A DNA stretch of 64,000 nucleotides, taken from positions 1 to 64,000 of the forward strand of contig JAHEHN010000013.1 of assembly GCA_024644515.1 (NCBI GenBank), written 5' to 3'. Source of the DNA: Gammaproteobacteria bacterium (GTDB lineage: Bacteria; Pseudomonadota; Gammaproteobacteria; Pseudomonadales; Pseudohongiellaceae). The stretch's first letter is position 1. Every line of letters begins with the position of its first letter. Position numbers and translations under genes: made by a program. The notes beneath the pieces were generated by a model, which saw only the letters and a list, made by a program, of their open reading frames with translations, did no database searches and was not told where the DNA came from. Below, one piece after another: positions 35,377 to 44,690 of this stretch.

Positions 35377-35430
35377 AAACTTTTTTCTTCCTCTATTACT
35401 ATTTGTAATAGTTAATCTTTCATATTCCTG

Positions 35431-35482
35431 GTCGCAAGTCGCAAACTGAACTCTTTAAACTTGAGACTTGTAACTTGCGACT
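35431..35482. repeat. ACTTGTAACTTG-type repeat between parC and parE
   Basis: GTCGCAAGTCGCAA (35431-35444) and TTGAGACTTGTAACTTGCGA (35461-35480) face each other with partial inverted symmetry. The same short motif occurs at 8467-8499, 16356-16375 and 17180-17195, so this is a dispersed intergenic repeat family. It fills much of the parE-parC gap and could form a hairpin in the transcript. Confidence 0.7.
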
Positions 35483-35486
35483 GTTG

Positions 35487-37385
35487 TTATATTTCTGCCA
35501 GGTTGCCGTATTTTTCCAGCCACTGCTTGCGATCCGGCGAGCGCTTCTTGGCCAGCAACATATCCATCAGCTCATCGGTTTTCTGCACCAGATCAACATT
35601 CAGCTGGACCAGTCTGCGCGTGTCCTTGTTCATGGTGGTTTCGCGAAGCTGTAGCGGATTCATTTCACCCAGGCCTTTGAATCGCTGAACATTAGGCTTG
35701 CCTTTTTTCTTTTCTGCCGCGATACGGTCCAGTACACCGTTTTTCTCATCTTCATCCAGCGCATAAAAAACTTCTTTACCCACATCGATACGATACAAAG
35801 GAGGCATGGCTACATAGATATGACCCGCATCCACCACTGGTCGAAAATGTTTCACAAACAACGCGCTGAGCAAGGTGGCAATATGCAAGCCATCTGAGTC
35901 AGCATCAGCCAGAATACAGATTTTGCCATAACGCAGACCGGTCAGGTCATCAGATGCCGGATCCACACCCATGGCAACGGAAATGTCGTGCACTTCCTGT
36001 GAGGCCAGGATTTCGCCTGAATCCACTTCCCAGGTATTGAGTATCTTTCCCCGCAACGGCATGACGGCCTGGGTTTCCCTGTCTCTGGCCTGTTTCGCCG
36101 AACCGCCGGCAGAATCACCCTCCACCAGAAACAATTCCCCTGCTTCAACATCCTGTGTACTGCAGTCTGCAAGTTTGCCGGGCAATGCGGGCCCCGCAGT
36201 AACTTTCTTGCGCACGACCTTTTTACCCTCGCGCATTCTGCTCTGCGCGTGGTGAATGCACATTTCGGCAATCTCCAGCGCTTCATCGGTATGCTGGTTC
36301 AACCAGAGCCCGAAAGAGTCCTTAACGACACCGGAAATAAACACGGCACTTTGTCGGGAAGAGAGTTTTTCCTTGGTTTGACCCGCAAACTGCGGATCCG
36401 CCATTTTGGTGGAAAGGATATAACAGCAACGCTCCCAGACATCATCAGCACTAAGCTTCACACCTCTGGGCAAAAGATTACGGTACTCACAAAACTCCCT
36501 GATTGCTTCCAGCATACCGGTTCTGAATCCATTGACGTGGGTCCCGCCAAGCATGGTGGGAATCAGGTTCACATAACTCTCGGTAATTAACTCTCCGCCT
36601 TCCGGCAGCCAGGATACCGCCCAGTCCACGGCCTCATCATTTCCCTGCATGGATCCCGTAAAGGGTTCCGCCGGGATGCTCTCAAAGCCCTTGGTTGATT
36701 GAATCAGGTAATCAGTAAGACCATCCTCGTAACACCATTCTTCACTTTGTGCCTTGTCTTCCTTGACCGTAAGATCTTCAAAGATCATATGAAGACCCGG
36801 GCACAGCACCGCCTTGGCCCTTAACACATGGATCAGGCGTGGAATCGAGATATTGGGGGAATCGAAATATTTCGGGTTCGGAGAAAATTTGATGGTGGTT
36901 CCGGTATTGCGCTGGCCTACCTTATCGATGACCTTTAATGGCGTCTTTTTCTCGCCATCTGCAAACGTCATCTGATGCAGACTACCATCACGTTTGACAA
37001 GAACTTCCAGCTCACTGGAAAGCGCGTTAACGACGGAAACACCAACCCCGTGCAAGCCCCCGGAAAATTTATAATTTTCATTATTGAATTTGCCACCCGC
37101 ATGGAGTCGGGAAAGAATCAACTCAACACCGGAAACTTTTTCCTCAGGATGAACATCCACCGGCATACCACGGCCATCATCAGTAACCTCTACAGTGCCA
37201 TCCTTGTGCAGGGTTACCTTGATATTACGGGCATGTCCCGCCAACGCCTCATCGACACTGTTATCAACCACTTCCTGAACCAGGTGATTCGGCCGGGAGG
37301 TATCGGTATACATACCGGGCCGTCGTCTGACAGGGTCAAGCCCGATCAGGACTTCAATGGAATCTGAGGTATAGTCTTTACTCAT
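35487..37385 (-). CDS. parE: DNA topoisomerase IV subunit B
   Basis: ATPase subunit of topoisomerase IV, 632 aa. The GHKL ATPase has EVVDNSVDEALAG, DDGRGMPVD and SGGLHGVGVSVVNALS. The transducer domain and TOPRIM follow, with LVEGDSAGGSAKQ and the metal site ILADADSDGLH, and a C-terminal KGLGEMNP motif. It works with ParC, encoded next in the same direction. yqiA begins upstream of it on the same strand, as in Pseudomonas and E. coli. Confidence 0.98.
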   Translation of the reverse strand: MSKDYTSDSIEVLIGLDPVRRRPGMYTDTSRPNHLVQEVVDNSVDEALAGHARNIKVTLHKDGTVEVTDDGRGMPVDVHPEEKVSGVELILSRLHAGGKFNNENYKFSGGLHGVGVSVVNALSSELEVLVKRDGSLHQMTFADGEKKTPLKVIDKVGQRNTGTTIKFSPNPKYFDSPNISIPRLIHVLRAKAVLCPGLHMIFEDLTVKEDKAQSEEWCYEDGLTDYLIQSTKGFESIPAEPFTGSMQGNDEAVDWAVSWLPEGGELITESYVNLIPTMLGGTHVNGFRTGMLEAIREFCEYRNLLPRGVKLSADDVWERCCYILSTKMADPQFAGQTKEKLSSRQSAVFISGVVKDSFGLWLNQHTDEALEIAEMCIHHAQSRMREGKKVVRKKVTAGPALPGKLADCSTQDVEAGELFLVEGDSAGGSAKQARDRETQAVMPLRGKILNTWEVDSGEILASQEVHDISVAMGVDPASDDLTGLRYGKICILADADSDGLHIATLLSALFVKHFRPVVDAGHIYVAMPPLYRIDVGKEVFYALDEDEKNGVLDRIAAEKKKGKPNVQRFKGLGEMNPLQLRETTMNKDTRRLVQLNVDLVQKTDELMDMLLAKKRSPDRKQWLEKYGNLAEI

Positions 37386-37420
37386 GCTTGTTTTACTTTC
37401 CTGAACTGTGAATCAATTAG

Positions 37421-38047
37421 TTAAATTGTGCTGATTGCTGCCATTGTTTCCTGGCCAAGCGTGCCATTTTTGGCAAACTCCAGAATAGGCGCAATCATGT
37501 TCTCAAAACCGTCAAAGCGATGGCTACCACCTTCCTGCACCACTTGTAGTGATCCGGCATAGCGCTCCTGTGCCAGTTTATAGTCAAGCACCTCATCGCC
37601 AGTCTGCACCATCAGCAGGTAGTTTTCCGGATGCTGCAGAGGATCTACGTCCAATGTCGCCAGAAACATCCCATACTCCCGGGTGAACTCATACTTTTCG
37701 CCGGTATACAGATTCTTTTGGGGGCCGAGAAATCCCTCTCCCAGGTTTTTTACCGGGGATACCGCCGGATTGATCAATGCCGCCCGGCAGACATATTTTT
37801 CAGCCAGGTAGGTGGCGTAGTATCCCCCCAGCGAGCTGCCTACCAACAGGTATGGCTTGCCTCCCCCACTGGAAATCAGCTTTTCCAGTTGCTCAATGGC
37901 AGCTTCAGGGTTATGGGACAGGGCCGGCACTTGAAGATTGAATCCATTGAACTGTTTGCAGTAGGCTATAAAATTCCGGGCTTTTTCAGAGGCAGGTGAG
38001 CTGTTAAATCCGTGAATATAGATAATAAGCGGCAGGCTCGATTTCAT
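37421..38047 (-). CDS. yqiA: YqiA/YcfP-family alpha/beta hydrolase (esterase)
   Basis: Cytoplasmic alpha/beta-fold esterase of 208 aa. YIHGFNSSPAS supplies the oxyanion region, the nucleophile Ser is in LVGSSLGGYYATYLAEK (GxSxG), and the C-terminal histidine is in GGSHRFDGFENM. The E. coli homologue is an esterase on short-chain substrates of unknown physiological role. It is placed between cpdA and parE on the same strand, the conserved order. Confidence 0.92.
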   Translation of the reverse strand: MKSSLPLIIYIHGFNSSPASEKARNFIAYCKQFNGFNLQVPALSHNPEAAIEQLEKLISSGGGKPYLLVGSSLGGYYATYLAEKYVCRAALINPAVSPVKNLGEGFLGPQKNLYTGEKYEFTREYGMFLATLDVDPLQHPENYLLMVQTGDEVLDYKLAQERYAGSLQVVQEGGSHRFDGFENMIAPILEFAKNGTLGQETMAAISTI

Positions 38048-38159
38048 CGTTTAATTATACGATGAATCACTCTTTTGAGTGGAAGGTTATTTAAATAAAT
38101 AAGGAATTTTTTGTATTTTATTGCAGACTTAAGGGATTAAATTCCCTAAATGGATTTTA

Positions 38160-38984
38160 TCAATATCCGGTACTGTCAAAATCTATGTTGTAAGCCTTGT
38201 CCTGGATTCGTTCAACCCTGGAGTTGATGGTGCCGTCCGGCTCGAGATCCAACCAGCGATAGCCCGGATTTTCATTGTCGATAGTAAATTCATTGTTGGT
38301 TGGATGAAACTGAATGCAGGTAGAGGGGGTTCCCATGATTCTGACCCCATTACGTATAGCTTCGAATTCCTGATGGATATGCCCGTAAAGAATACCTTTC
38401 ACATAAGAATATCTGTCAGTGATTTCAAACAGCTCATCACTGTTTTTCAGGCTGTGTTGTTGCAGCCAGGCAGCTTCAACTGGCAAGCAATTATGGTGCA
38501 CGCAAATAAGTACATGGGAATTACTGCGTTCGCTATCTGCCAGCTCAAGGTCCAGATCAGCCAACTCTTTCTGGTCAAGCAGGCCATAGACCTGCCCTTC
38601 GACACTGGAGTTAAGCATGATAATGCGCCAGTCACCGAGTTGGGCCGAACGGCACAAATGAATACTGTTCTGATCCAGTACCTGCTGCATCTGGCTGCGG
38701 ATATCATGGTTTCCAGGGATCCATAATTGCGGGGCTTCCAGTGGTGACAAGGCATCAATAAAATGATGGTATGCCTCAACAGAGGAGTCCTGGGTTAAAT
38801 CGCCAGTACAAAGAATACATCCAATGTTCTGCTGCTGAGCCGCAACCAGGGCAACAATATCTTTCAAGGTCTCAAATGTGTTTAGACCATCAAAAATAGT
38901 GCTCCGATCCGCAAATAAATGCGAATCGGTAATCTGAACCAGGCGAAGACTCTGATTATTGTTTTTTTCCAGGACTTCAGCCAA
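38160..38984 (-). CDS. cpdA: 3',5'-cyclic-AMP phosphodiesterase CpdA
   Basis: Calcineurin-type metallophosphoesterase of 274 aa that lowers cAMP. Metal-site motifs in order: QITDSHLFAD, CTGDLTQDSS, WIPGNHDIRS, VHHNCLPV and YGHIHQE. The start read is a TTG with no obvious ribosome site, but no alternative start lies before the first metal motif. The cAMP theme is shared with the cyclase-like domain at 28902, although that domain may be inactive. Order yqiA-cpdA-DUF1249 is conserved. Confidence 0.93.
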   Translation of the reverse strand: MAEVLEKNNNQSLRLVQITDSHLFADRSTIFDGLNTFETLKDIVALVAAQQQNIGCILCTGDLTQDSSVEAYHHFIDALSPLEAPQLWIPGNHDIRSQMQQVLDQNSIHLCRSAQLGDWRIIMLNSSVEGQVYGLLDQKELADLDLELADSERSNSHVLICVHHNCLPVEAAWLQQHSLKNSDELFEITDRYSYVKGILYGHIHQEFEAIRNGVRIMGTPSTCIQFHPTNNEFTIDNENPGYRWLDLEPDGTINSRVERIQDKAYNIDFDSTGY

Positions 38985-39082
38985 CTTGATTTACTCTCAC
39001 ACACTTTCCCCAACGACCCAAACAGAACATATGCAGAACATAGTTTGTGTTTATAACCGTTCCTGAATCCAGGAGCCAGCAG

Positions 39083-39694
39083 TTATGCGCAGGTCAATTT
39101 TTCCAAATGCAGTTCATCCATATTACTCAAGCCCTCATTGATACAAAGGTTCAGCCATTCTGCCAGAAACAGATTGAGCTGTTCTTTTTCATCACATTGG
39201 TACATATAGGGATTGGGTAGCGGATACACCGCTTTGAAATACTTGTGATTCTGGTAGCTCGTTACTTCCGCTGTTTTTGCATCGTGGTAGACACGAATTA
39301 TCATTTCAGGTGAACCGAAATGCGCAGCATTGTTACCATCCTCATTCTCAACTATCTCAGTTATTTTTTTTAATTTTTTTAATTCTGGCTCTTTTGTTAT
39401 CCCCAGCTTTTTTTCTGCTGCAGCAGAATCACTTTCGTATTTTAGAAATTTTTCCTGATTAGCAGCAGAGCTTATCTGCCGAATAGAAATGGTGCTGGTG
39501 TACTTGAATTCCTCAAGAACATTAAGACTCACAGATACTTTCTCACGTTTATCATCAAGACCAATATCAGGTAACTCAAAAATACGCTGGTTTACTGAAC
39601 GTGTATTACCAAGTAATTTAAGCAAGCGAATATAGTTGGCGTCACAAACAGCCATCTGTTCACTTAAATCTATAGTGTAGCTTTTTACTTTCAT
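39083..39694 (-). CDS. DUF1249 family protein with central insertion (YqiB-like)
   Basis: Protein of 203 aa from the ATG at 39692-39694 (MKVKSYTIDLSEQMAVCDANY). The N-terminal CDANYIRLLKLL and the C-terminal MIIRVYHDAKTAEVTSYQNH with LNLFLAEWLNLCINEG fit the DUF1249/YqiB family, which neighbours cpdA in many gammaproteobacteria; function unknown. It is about 60 residues longer than E. coli YqiB because of a Lys/Glu/Ala-rich insertion (about 75-120; EKKLGITKEPELKKLKKITE). Cytoplasmic. Confidence 0.82.
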   Translation of the reverse strand: MKVKSYTIDLSEQMAVCDANYIRLLKLLGNTRSVNQRIFELPDIGLDDKREKVSVSLNVLEEFKYTSTISIRQISSAANQEKFLKYESDSAAAEKKLGITKEPELKKLKKITEIVENEDGNNAAHFGSPEMIIRVYHDAKTAEVTSYQNHKYFKAVYPLPNPYMYQCDEKEQLNLFLAEWLNLCINEGLSNMDELHLEKLTCA

Positions 39695-39851
39695 TTTTTT
39701 ATGTTCAACCAACGTTTACAACTTTCTGCTACTTGCTTTAGCTTTAAGTTTTACTGCCTGTAAATAACACTCAAGCACCCATCTGTATTCAGGCTTCCAA
39801 TAACAATTTTTTTGTAATATCTACCAAGCTGAATGATCTCACCTTATCCAA

Positions 39852-40163
39852 TTAAAGGTCATATAACAAGGAGCGATTCTCCTGCTTCTGCAAGCCGGTC
39901 AAGGCGACGGGAATCCAGCCCTGACAATCAAAAAGTCTGATCCGTGTATGTAGATTCCCTGGTACCTGAGGCCAGGGTAATAAGCCCCTACTATGCAGAA
40001 TTTCTTTATTATTGATACTGATAATATCTTTCCTGCCAAGCGCTTTTCTGCAGTTTGTAATTTCAGTTTCCCCATCCCGTCTTGTTTTATTGTTTGTTAC
40101 AATGACGTTTTTAATGCCCGCTAAATTAACACCGTTTTCATCATACAAGTGAGGGTCATACAT
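39852..40163 (-). CDS. Hypothetical protein, uncertain
   Basis: 103-aa frame starting with ATG (MYDPHLYDENGVNLAGIKN) and ending RSLLYDL. No family, no signal peptide and no helix recognised; composition is plausible for a soluble protein. It lies where Pseudomonas has nudF-like genes but shows no Nudix box. No convincing ribosome site is visible, so it may be a decayed gene or chance. From 40164 to 40664 I see no gene, only AT-rich DNA and the operator described below. Confidence 0.3.
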   Translation of the reverse strand: MYDPHLYDENGVNLAGIKNVIVTNNKTRRDGETEITNCRKALGRKDIISINNKEILHSRGLLPWPQVPGNLHTRIRLFDCQGWIPVALTGLQKQENRSLLYDL

Positions 40164-40570
40164 CTTGTATACAGAGCAGTCATCAACTGCCTGAATCAGT
40201 TAACGCCATGGATAACAAATGATAACTCTGTAAATGATGTTTGCTTGCCCTACAACTGCATGGAAAATGAAATTATCTCTTAATAGCAAGACATGCTTTA
40301 CTAAATAAATATCACTTTATTTTCAGTCAGGTAAGGTTGCCAGGGTTTAGCATCGCCTCAAGTCAGCTTTCCAGGTAAGTTTTTAACAGGCATTTTTTTA
40401 ATAATTAACTGATCTTTAATAATCACCGATGAATGGAGGTTAGGAAGTACGGACCCGCTATTACCAGTAATAGGCCAATGAACGACAATGGAATAAAGAT
40501 TGATCAATTGGCAACAGTCTGACGTAAAACGCTGTTTACCTCTTGACACTACAGAGAAAAAAACAGAAAC

Positions 40571-40588
40571 TGACTGACCAGTCAGTCA
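40571..40588. promoter_or_regulatory. TetR-type operator upstream of tolC
   Basis: TGACTGACCAGTCAGTCA is an 8-bp perfect inverted repeat with a CA spacer, typical of sites bound by TetR/AcrR-type repressors of efflux genes. It lies 77-94 bases before tolC, within the likely promoter: a TTGACA at 40543-40548 is just upstream and TGCTAT at 40594-40599 just downstream. No TetR gene is present nearby, so the regulator would be encoded elsewhere. Confidence 0.6.
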
Positions 40589-40664
40589 ATTCATTGCTAT
40601 CTATCAGGATTGCATTTTTTACAGATTATTCATAGCGTTAACTTATTTGCTCGAGGGATGAGAA

Positions 40665-42062
40665 ATGATGGGCGGCAACAAAAAGTCACAACAAAAATTC
40701 ACACTGACCAGAATAGCGACGAATCTGAACAGACGCTTATGGGCAGTACTGCCATGCATGCTGCTGATCCTGCCTTTCTCAACCGTCCAAGCTGATGACC
40801 TGGCACAGATTTTTGAGTTGGCGGCTAACAACGACCCTGAAATCAGACAGGCAAGGGCTAACTATAATGCTTCTCACACCACCATTGATCAGGGGCGCTC
40901 GTTCCTGCTACCGCGGGTAACTGTCGGCGGATCCACCAGCCGTGATACAGCAGGTCCGGCTGTGGAAACTCCTTTTGGGCAACCACACAGCTTCCAGAAT
41001 GGCTTTAATACCAAAGGTTACAATCTCAGTATTAATCAGGCCTTACTGAATTTTGAAGCCTGGTATGCTTTTAAAGCCGCAAAAAATACTGATCGTCAGG
41101 CCGCCGCCAATCTTGCCCAGGCTGAGCAACAATTGATCCTGAAAGTGGCTACCGCCTATTTTAATGTCCTGCGCTCACAGGATAACCTTGCCTCATTCCA
41201 GGGTGAGGAAGATGCTGCTGCACGGGTGCTTGAACAAACCCGCGAACGTTTTGAAGTTGGCCTGATAGCCATTACTGATGTCTATGATAGCCAGGCAAAT
41301 TATGACCTGGCCCGGGTAAACCGTCTGGTAGAAGAAAACAATCTTAATCAGGCCCTTGAAGCACTGGAAGCCATTACCGGCCGTCCCCACAGCAATCTGG
41401 AAAGCCTCAGCAGTGATTTCCCGATTGAATCTTTAAATCCGGATACTCTGGCAGCATGGGTAAATCTGGCAATGGATAATAATTTGGCAATCAAGGCGGC
41501 AGAATATGACTTTGCCGCCAGGCAGGAAGACGCCAAATCAGCACGTGCCTCGATGTTCCCTACCCTGGAAATCAGTGCCGGTTATGGCTGGAATCAGTCT
41601 GCCAACCCGTTCAGCTTTTTTCCTGCGATTGCCTCGGAGCGCACCAATATTACCCTGAACTTTTCCTACCCACTCTATGCCGGCGGATTGAATGGTGCCC
41701 GCAAGAGACAGGCTTACTACACGCGTGATGCCAGCGAAGAAGCTTTGCTGAAAACCCAGCGCGACAGTACGCAAAGCACCCGTAACAGCTACCGAAGCGT
41801 TGAAACCGACGTGCTTGCTGTACAGGCCCGAGCCCAGGCAATAATTTCTGCTGAAAGTGCCCTGGAAGCTACTGAAGTTGGTGCAGAAGTAGGTACGCGA
41901 AACGTTGTTGATGTGGTTCTGGCCCAACGCACCCTGTTCCAGACGCGTCGTGATTTTGCCAATGCTCGCTACAACTATGTGATTAATACCCTGACCCTAA
42001 AACAGGCCGCTGGTATTCTCAGTCCGCAGGATGTTATTGATTTAAACAACTGGCTGGAATGA
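40665..42062 (+). CDS. tolC: TolC family outer-membrane efflux channel
   Basis: Outer-membrane channel of 465 aa for type I secretion and tripartite efflux. After a longish N-terminus, a signal peptide (LWAVLPCMLLILPFSTVQA) precedes DDLAQIFELAANNDPEIRQARANY, the typical first helix. The internal duplication of two outer-membrane-efflux repeats is visible (LILKVATAYFNVL and the later YAGGLNGARKRQAYY). Convergent with waaA, 7 bp apart. No partner pump genes are next to it. The palindromic operator upstream suggests TetR-type control. Confidence 0.94.
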   Translation: MMGGNKKSQQKFTLTRIATNLNRRLWAVLPCMLLILPFSTVQADDLAQIFELAANNDPEIRQARANYNASHTTIDQGRSFLLPRVTVGGSTSRDTAGPAVETPFGQPHSFQNGFNTKGYNLSINQALLNFEAWYAFKAAKNTDRQAAANLAQAEQQLILKVATAYFNVLRSQDNLASFQGEEDAAARVLEQTRERFEVGLIAITDVYDSQANYDLARVNRLVEENNLNQALEALEAITGRPHSNLESLSSDFPIESLNPDTLAAWVNLAMDNNLAIKAAEYDFAARQEDAKSARASMFPTLEISAGYGWNQSANPFSFFPAIASERTNITLNFSYPLYAGGLNGARKRQAYYTRDASEEALLKTQRDSTQSTRNSYRSVETDVLAVQARAQAIISAESALEATEVGAEVGTRNVVDVVLAQRTLFQTRRDFANARYNYVINTLTLKQAAGILSPQDVIDLNNWLE

Positions 42063-42069
42063 TCAGCAC

Positions 42070-43383
42070 TTACTGGTGACGAGCGGTTTTTTTTAAGGCC
42101 TGCAATAAAAGCAGTTCACTGATCTCATTGAGATTTCTGTCGCTGGCACCCTGATTTTTTTCAACCACCGCCAGCGCCGCTGACTTCATCGCAGCGGCTT
42201 TTTCCTCACCAGCCAGCAAGGCCTTCACCGCCTCGGCGAGCTCTTGCGCATCAGCGACACACATCATCCCGCCTGCCTGCAAAAGTTGTTCGCTTACTGC
42301 CTGGAAATTGAAAAGGGAAGGCCCGGTAATCACTGGTAATCCCAGCGCCGCCGGTTCAATAATATTCTGGCATCCGGTGGGCACCAGAGAGCCACCTACA
42401 AAGGCGACATCGGCAAGACTAAAGTAATACTGCATTTCCCCCATGGTGTCTCCCAGTAAAACCTGATGCGAAGCCTCAGCCACACTTTCCCTGCTTCGCC
42501 GGGCGCAGCTAAATCTTTGCCTGGTAACCAGTTCAAAGACTTCATCAAAGCGTTCGGGATGCCGAGGTACAAGGATCAGCAGTAGATCAGGATGGCTACC
42601 AAGCAAGATTCTAAACGCCTGCAAAACCTTTTCCTCTTCCTTCTCCCCAGCCAGTATTCGCGTACTGGCTGCAATAAGAACCGGTCTGCCCTGCAAGCTG
42701 ATCTTATCCCCGAGCGCCCTGGCCACCTGCTCTGTATTTATTGCCATATCGTATTTCATACTGCCGGCAACAGTGATTTTTTCTTCAGCAAGGCCCAATG
42801 ACAATAATCTTTCGCGGTCATTTGATGACTGCGCTTTCACCCTGTCTAACTGCCCAAGCATGGTTCTAACGAGATAGGGAATGCGCTGGTAGTTATGCAG
42901 GGATTTTTCCGACAGCCGGGCATTGGCCAGTAATAAGCGCACTCCCCTTTGGGAACATGCATGAATAAGATTTGGCCATAATTCAGTTTCCATAATGACC
43001 ACAAGGCCGGGGTTGAAAATATTCAGGAAGCGGTTGATGGCGCCGGGCAAATCGTAGGGCAGATAGACATGCGCTACCTTATCCTTCAACAATGCCATTA
43101 CGCGGGCAGAACCGGTAGGGGTTGATGTGGTGACCAATACTGATAATTCCGGATTATTATCAAGAAGACGGCTTATCAGCGGTACTGCGGCATGCACTTC
43201 TCCTACAGAAACAGCATGAAAAATGATATCTGCTTTTTTAAAACCGGAAGAGGGGGAATAGCGGGCAAAACGTTCTGACCAGCGCTTCAGGTAAGCTGGC
43301 GAACGCAAAGATCGCAATAGCAATCTCAGAATGATAAGCGGGGTAGCCAGATAAAATAAAAGGGAGTAAATAAACCGGTTCAC
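42070..43383 (-). CDS. waaA: 3-deoxy-D-manno-octulosonic acid (Kdo) transferase
   Basis: Inner-membrane glycosyltransferase of 437 aa adding Kdo to lipid IVA, the base of LPS. An N-terminal membrane anchor (FIYSLLFYLATPLIILRLLL) leads to the GT-B fold with HAVSVGEVHAA (catalytic Glu), METELWPN, LLANARLSEKS, and the late PTGCQNIIEPAALGLPVITGP nucleotide-sugar motif. The start codon is GTG. It begins the LPS-related stretch to 53095. Confidence 0.96.
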   Translation of the reverse strand: MNRFIYSLLFYLATPLIILRLLLRSLRSPAYLKRWSERFARYSPSSGFKKADIIFHAVSVGEVHAAVPLISRLLDNNPELSVLVTTSTPTGSARVMALLKDKVAHVYLPYDLPGAINRFLNIFNPGLVVIMETELWPNLIHACSQRGVRLLLANARLSEKSLHNYQRIPYLVRTMLGQLDRVKAQSSNDRERLLSLGLAEEKITVAGSMKYDMAINTEQVARALGDKISLQGRPVLIAASTRILAGEKEEEKVLQAFRILLGSHPDLLLILVPRHPERFDEVFELVTRQRFSCARRSRESVAEASHQVLLGDTMGEMQYYFSLADVAFVGGSLVPTGCQNIIEPAALGLPVITGPSLFNFQAVSEQLLQAGGMMCVADAQELAEAVKALLAGEEKAAAMKSAALAVVEKNQGASDRNLNEISELLLLQALKKTARHQ

Positions 43384-43497
43384 GTTTTTAAAAATTTATT
43401 CCATTGGCGGAAATGAAAAAAATATCCCGGTAAATTTCCGGTTTATCCTGCAACCTGTTTATACTGTCATGCTTTCCCGTTATGCACAAATTTCCAT

Positions 43498-44688
43498 ATG
43501 ACTGAAACCGTGAAAACCGATGTGCTGATTTTTGGAGGTGGTGTTGCCGGACTATGGCTGTTGAACCGCCTCAGAAATGCTGGCTACCAAGCATGGCTAT
43601 TTGAACAGGATCGACTGGGTACTGGCCAGAGTATCGCAAGTCAGGGCATGATCCATGGTGGCATCAAATACGCGCTGGGCGGAAAGCTGACCACCGCAAC
43701 CACAACTATTGCAGACATGCCTGCCCACTGGAAAAAATGTCTTGCCGGTGAAGGGGATGTGGATTTGCGTGGCTGCAATCTGTTATCCAAAGACTATTAC
43801 ATGTGGCCACGCAACAGCATTCGATCCAGGCTCAATGCCTTTCTTGGCAGCAAGGCGCTTGAAGCCAAAGTCAGCACTGTTGAAAAAGCCGACTACCCGG
43901 ACTTTTTTAAAGACAGGATCTCCGGTCCTCTCTATCGCCTGCAGGATATTGTGCTGGATGTGCCGTCTCTCCTTTCCACCCTAAGCAATGCCCAGGCAGA
44001 GAATATATTCAGCATTGACTGGCAGCAGGCCAGACTTGTTCCTGACACTCAGGGAGGTATCGAATGTCTGGAATTTAACAATGGCCAGCGCATTCAGGCG
44101 CAGCAATATGTTTTCACCTGTGGTGCAGGGGCTGAAGCCTTGATGAAGGATTTCGATCTGCCAATCACTACCATGCAGCGTCGGCCATTGCGCATGGTAA
44201 TGGTCAGGCATACCATCAACGAACCACTTTATGTGCATTGTGTTTCTGATCGGCTCAGCATGACCCCCGAGGTAACCATTACCAGTCATAAAAATGCCGC
44301 GGGTGAACCGGTTTGGTATCTTGGCGGTGAAATTGCCGAACAGGGTATACACCAGACTGATGAAGAGTTGATCAAGGCCGCTCAAGCCAAGCTCAGGGAA
44401 ATGTTTCCATGGTGTGATCTGGAGAACGCCAGCTGGGCTACTTTGGCTATTGATCGTGCAGAAGAAAAACAAGCCGGTGGCAAACGCCCTGATGATATCA
44501 GCATCGCTCAAAACAATAATTTGATGGTGTGTTGGCCAACCAAGCTGACCCTTGCTCCCAATCTGGCCAATCAGGTTCTGGCGAGAATGCAGGATTCGGG
44601 TCTGACTGCCGGTTCTGAAACACCAGTACAAGCTCCTGTATTTCTGCAGCATCCGCAGGTAGCTGCAACCCCCTGGGAGCAGCTCTGA
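43498..44688 (+). CDS. FAD-dependent oxidoreductase (DAO/GlpD-type fold)
   Basis: Protein of 396 aa with an N-terminal dinucleotide-binding motif (DVLIFGGGVAGLWLLNRLRN, Glu further on) and a glutathione-reductase-2-like fold typical of amine or glycerol-type oxidases (SIASQGMIHGGIKYALGG). The substrate is unknown. It is followed 2 bp later by an aldo/keto reductase, and the pair occurs next to waaA/hldE in Pseudomonas (PA4991-PA4992 as I recall), which suggests a conserved joint role in a redox step. Confidence 0.85.
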   Translation: MTETVKTDVLIFGGGVAGLWLLNRLRNAGYQAWLFEQDRLGTGQSIASQGMIHGGIKYALGGKLTTATTTIADMPAHWKKCLAGEGDVDLRGCNLLSKDYYMWPRNSIRSRLNAFLGSKALEAKVSTVEKADYPDFFKDRISGPLYRLQDIVLDVPSLLSTLSNAQAENIFSIDWQQARLVPDTQGGIECLEFNNGQRIQAQQYVFTCGAGAEALMKDFDLPITTMQRRPLRMVMVRHTINEPLYVHCVSDRLSMTPEVTITSHKNAAGEPVWYLGGEIAEQGIHQTDEELIKAAQAKLREMFPWCDLENASWATLAIDRAEEKQAGGKRPDDISIAQNNNLMVCWPTKLTLAPNLANQVLARMQDSGLTAGSETPVQAPVFLQHPQVAATPWEQL

Positions 44689-44690
44689 AC

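Noticed and set aside
40358..40549. 63-aa minus-strand frame before tolC
   Set aside because: No ribosome site or recognizable feature; located in AT-rich non-coding DNA.
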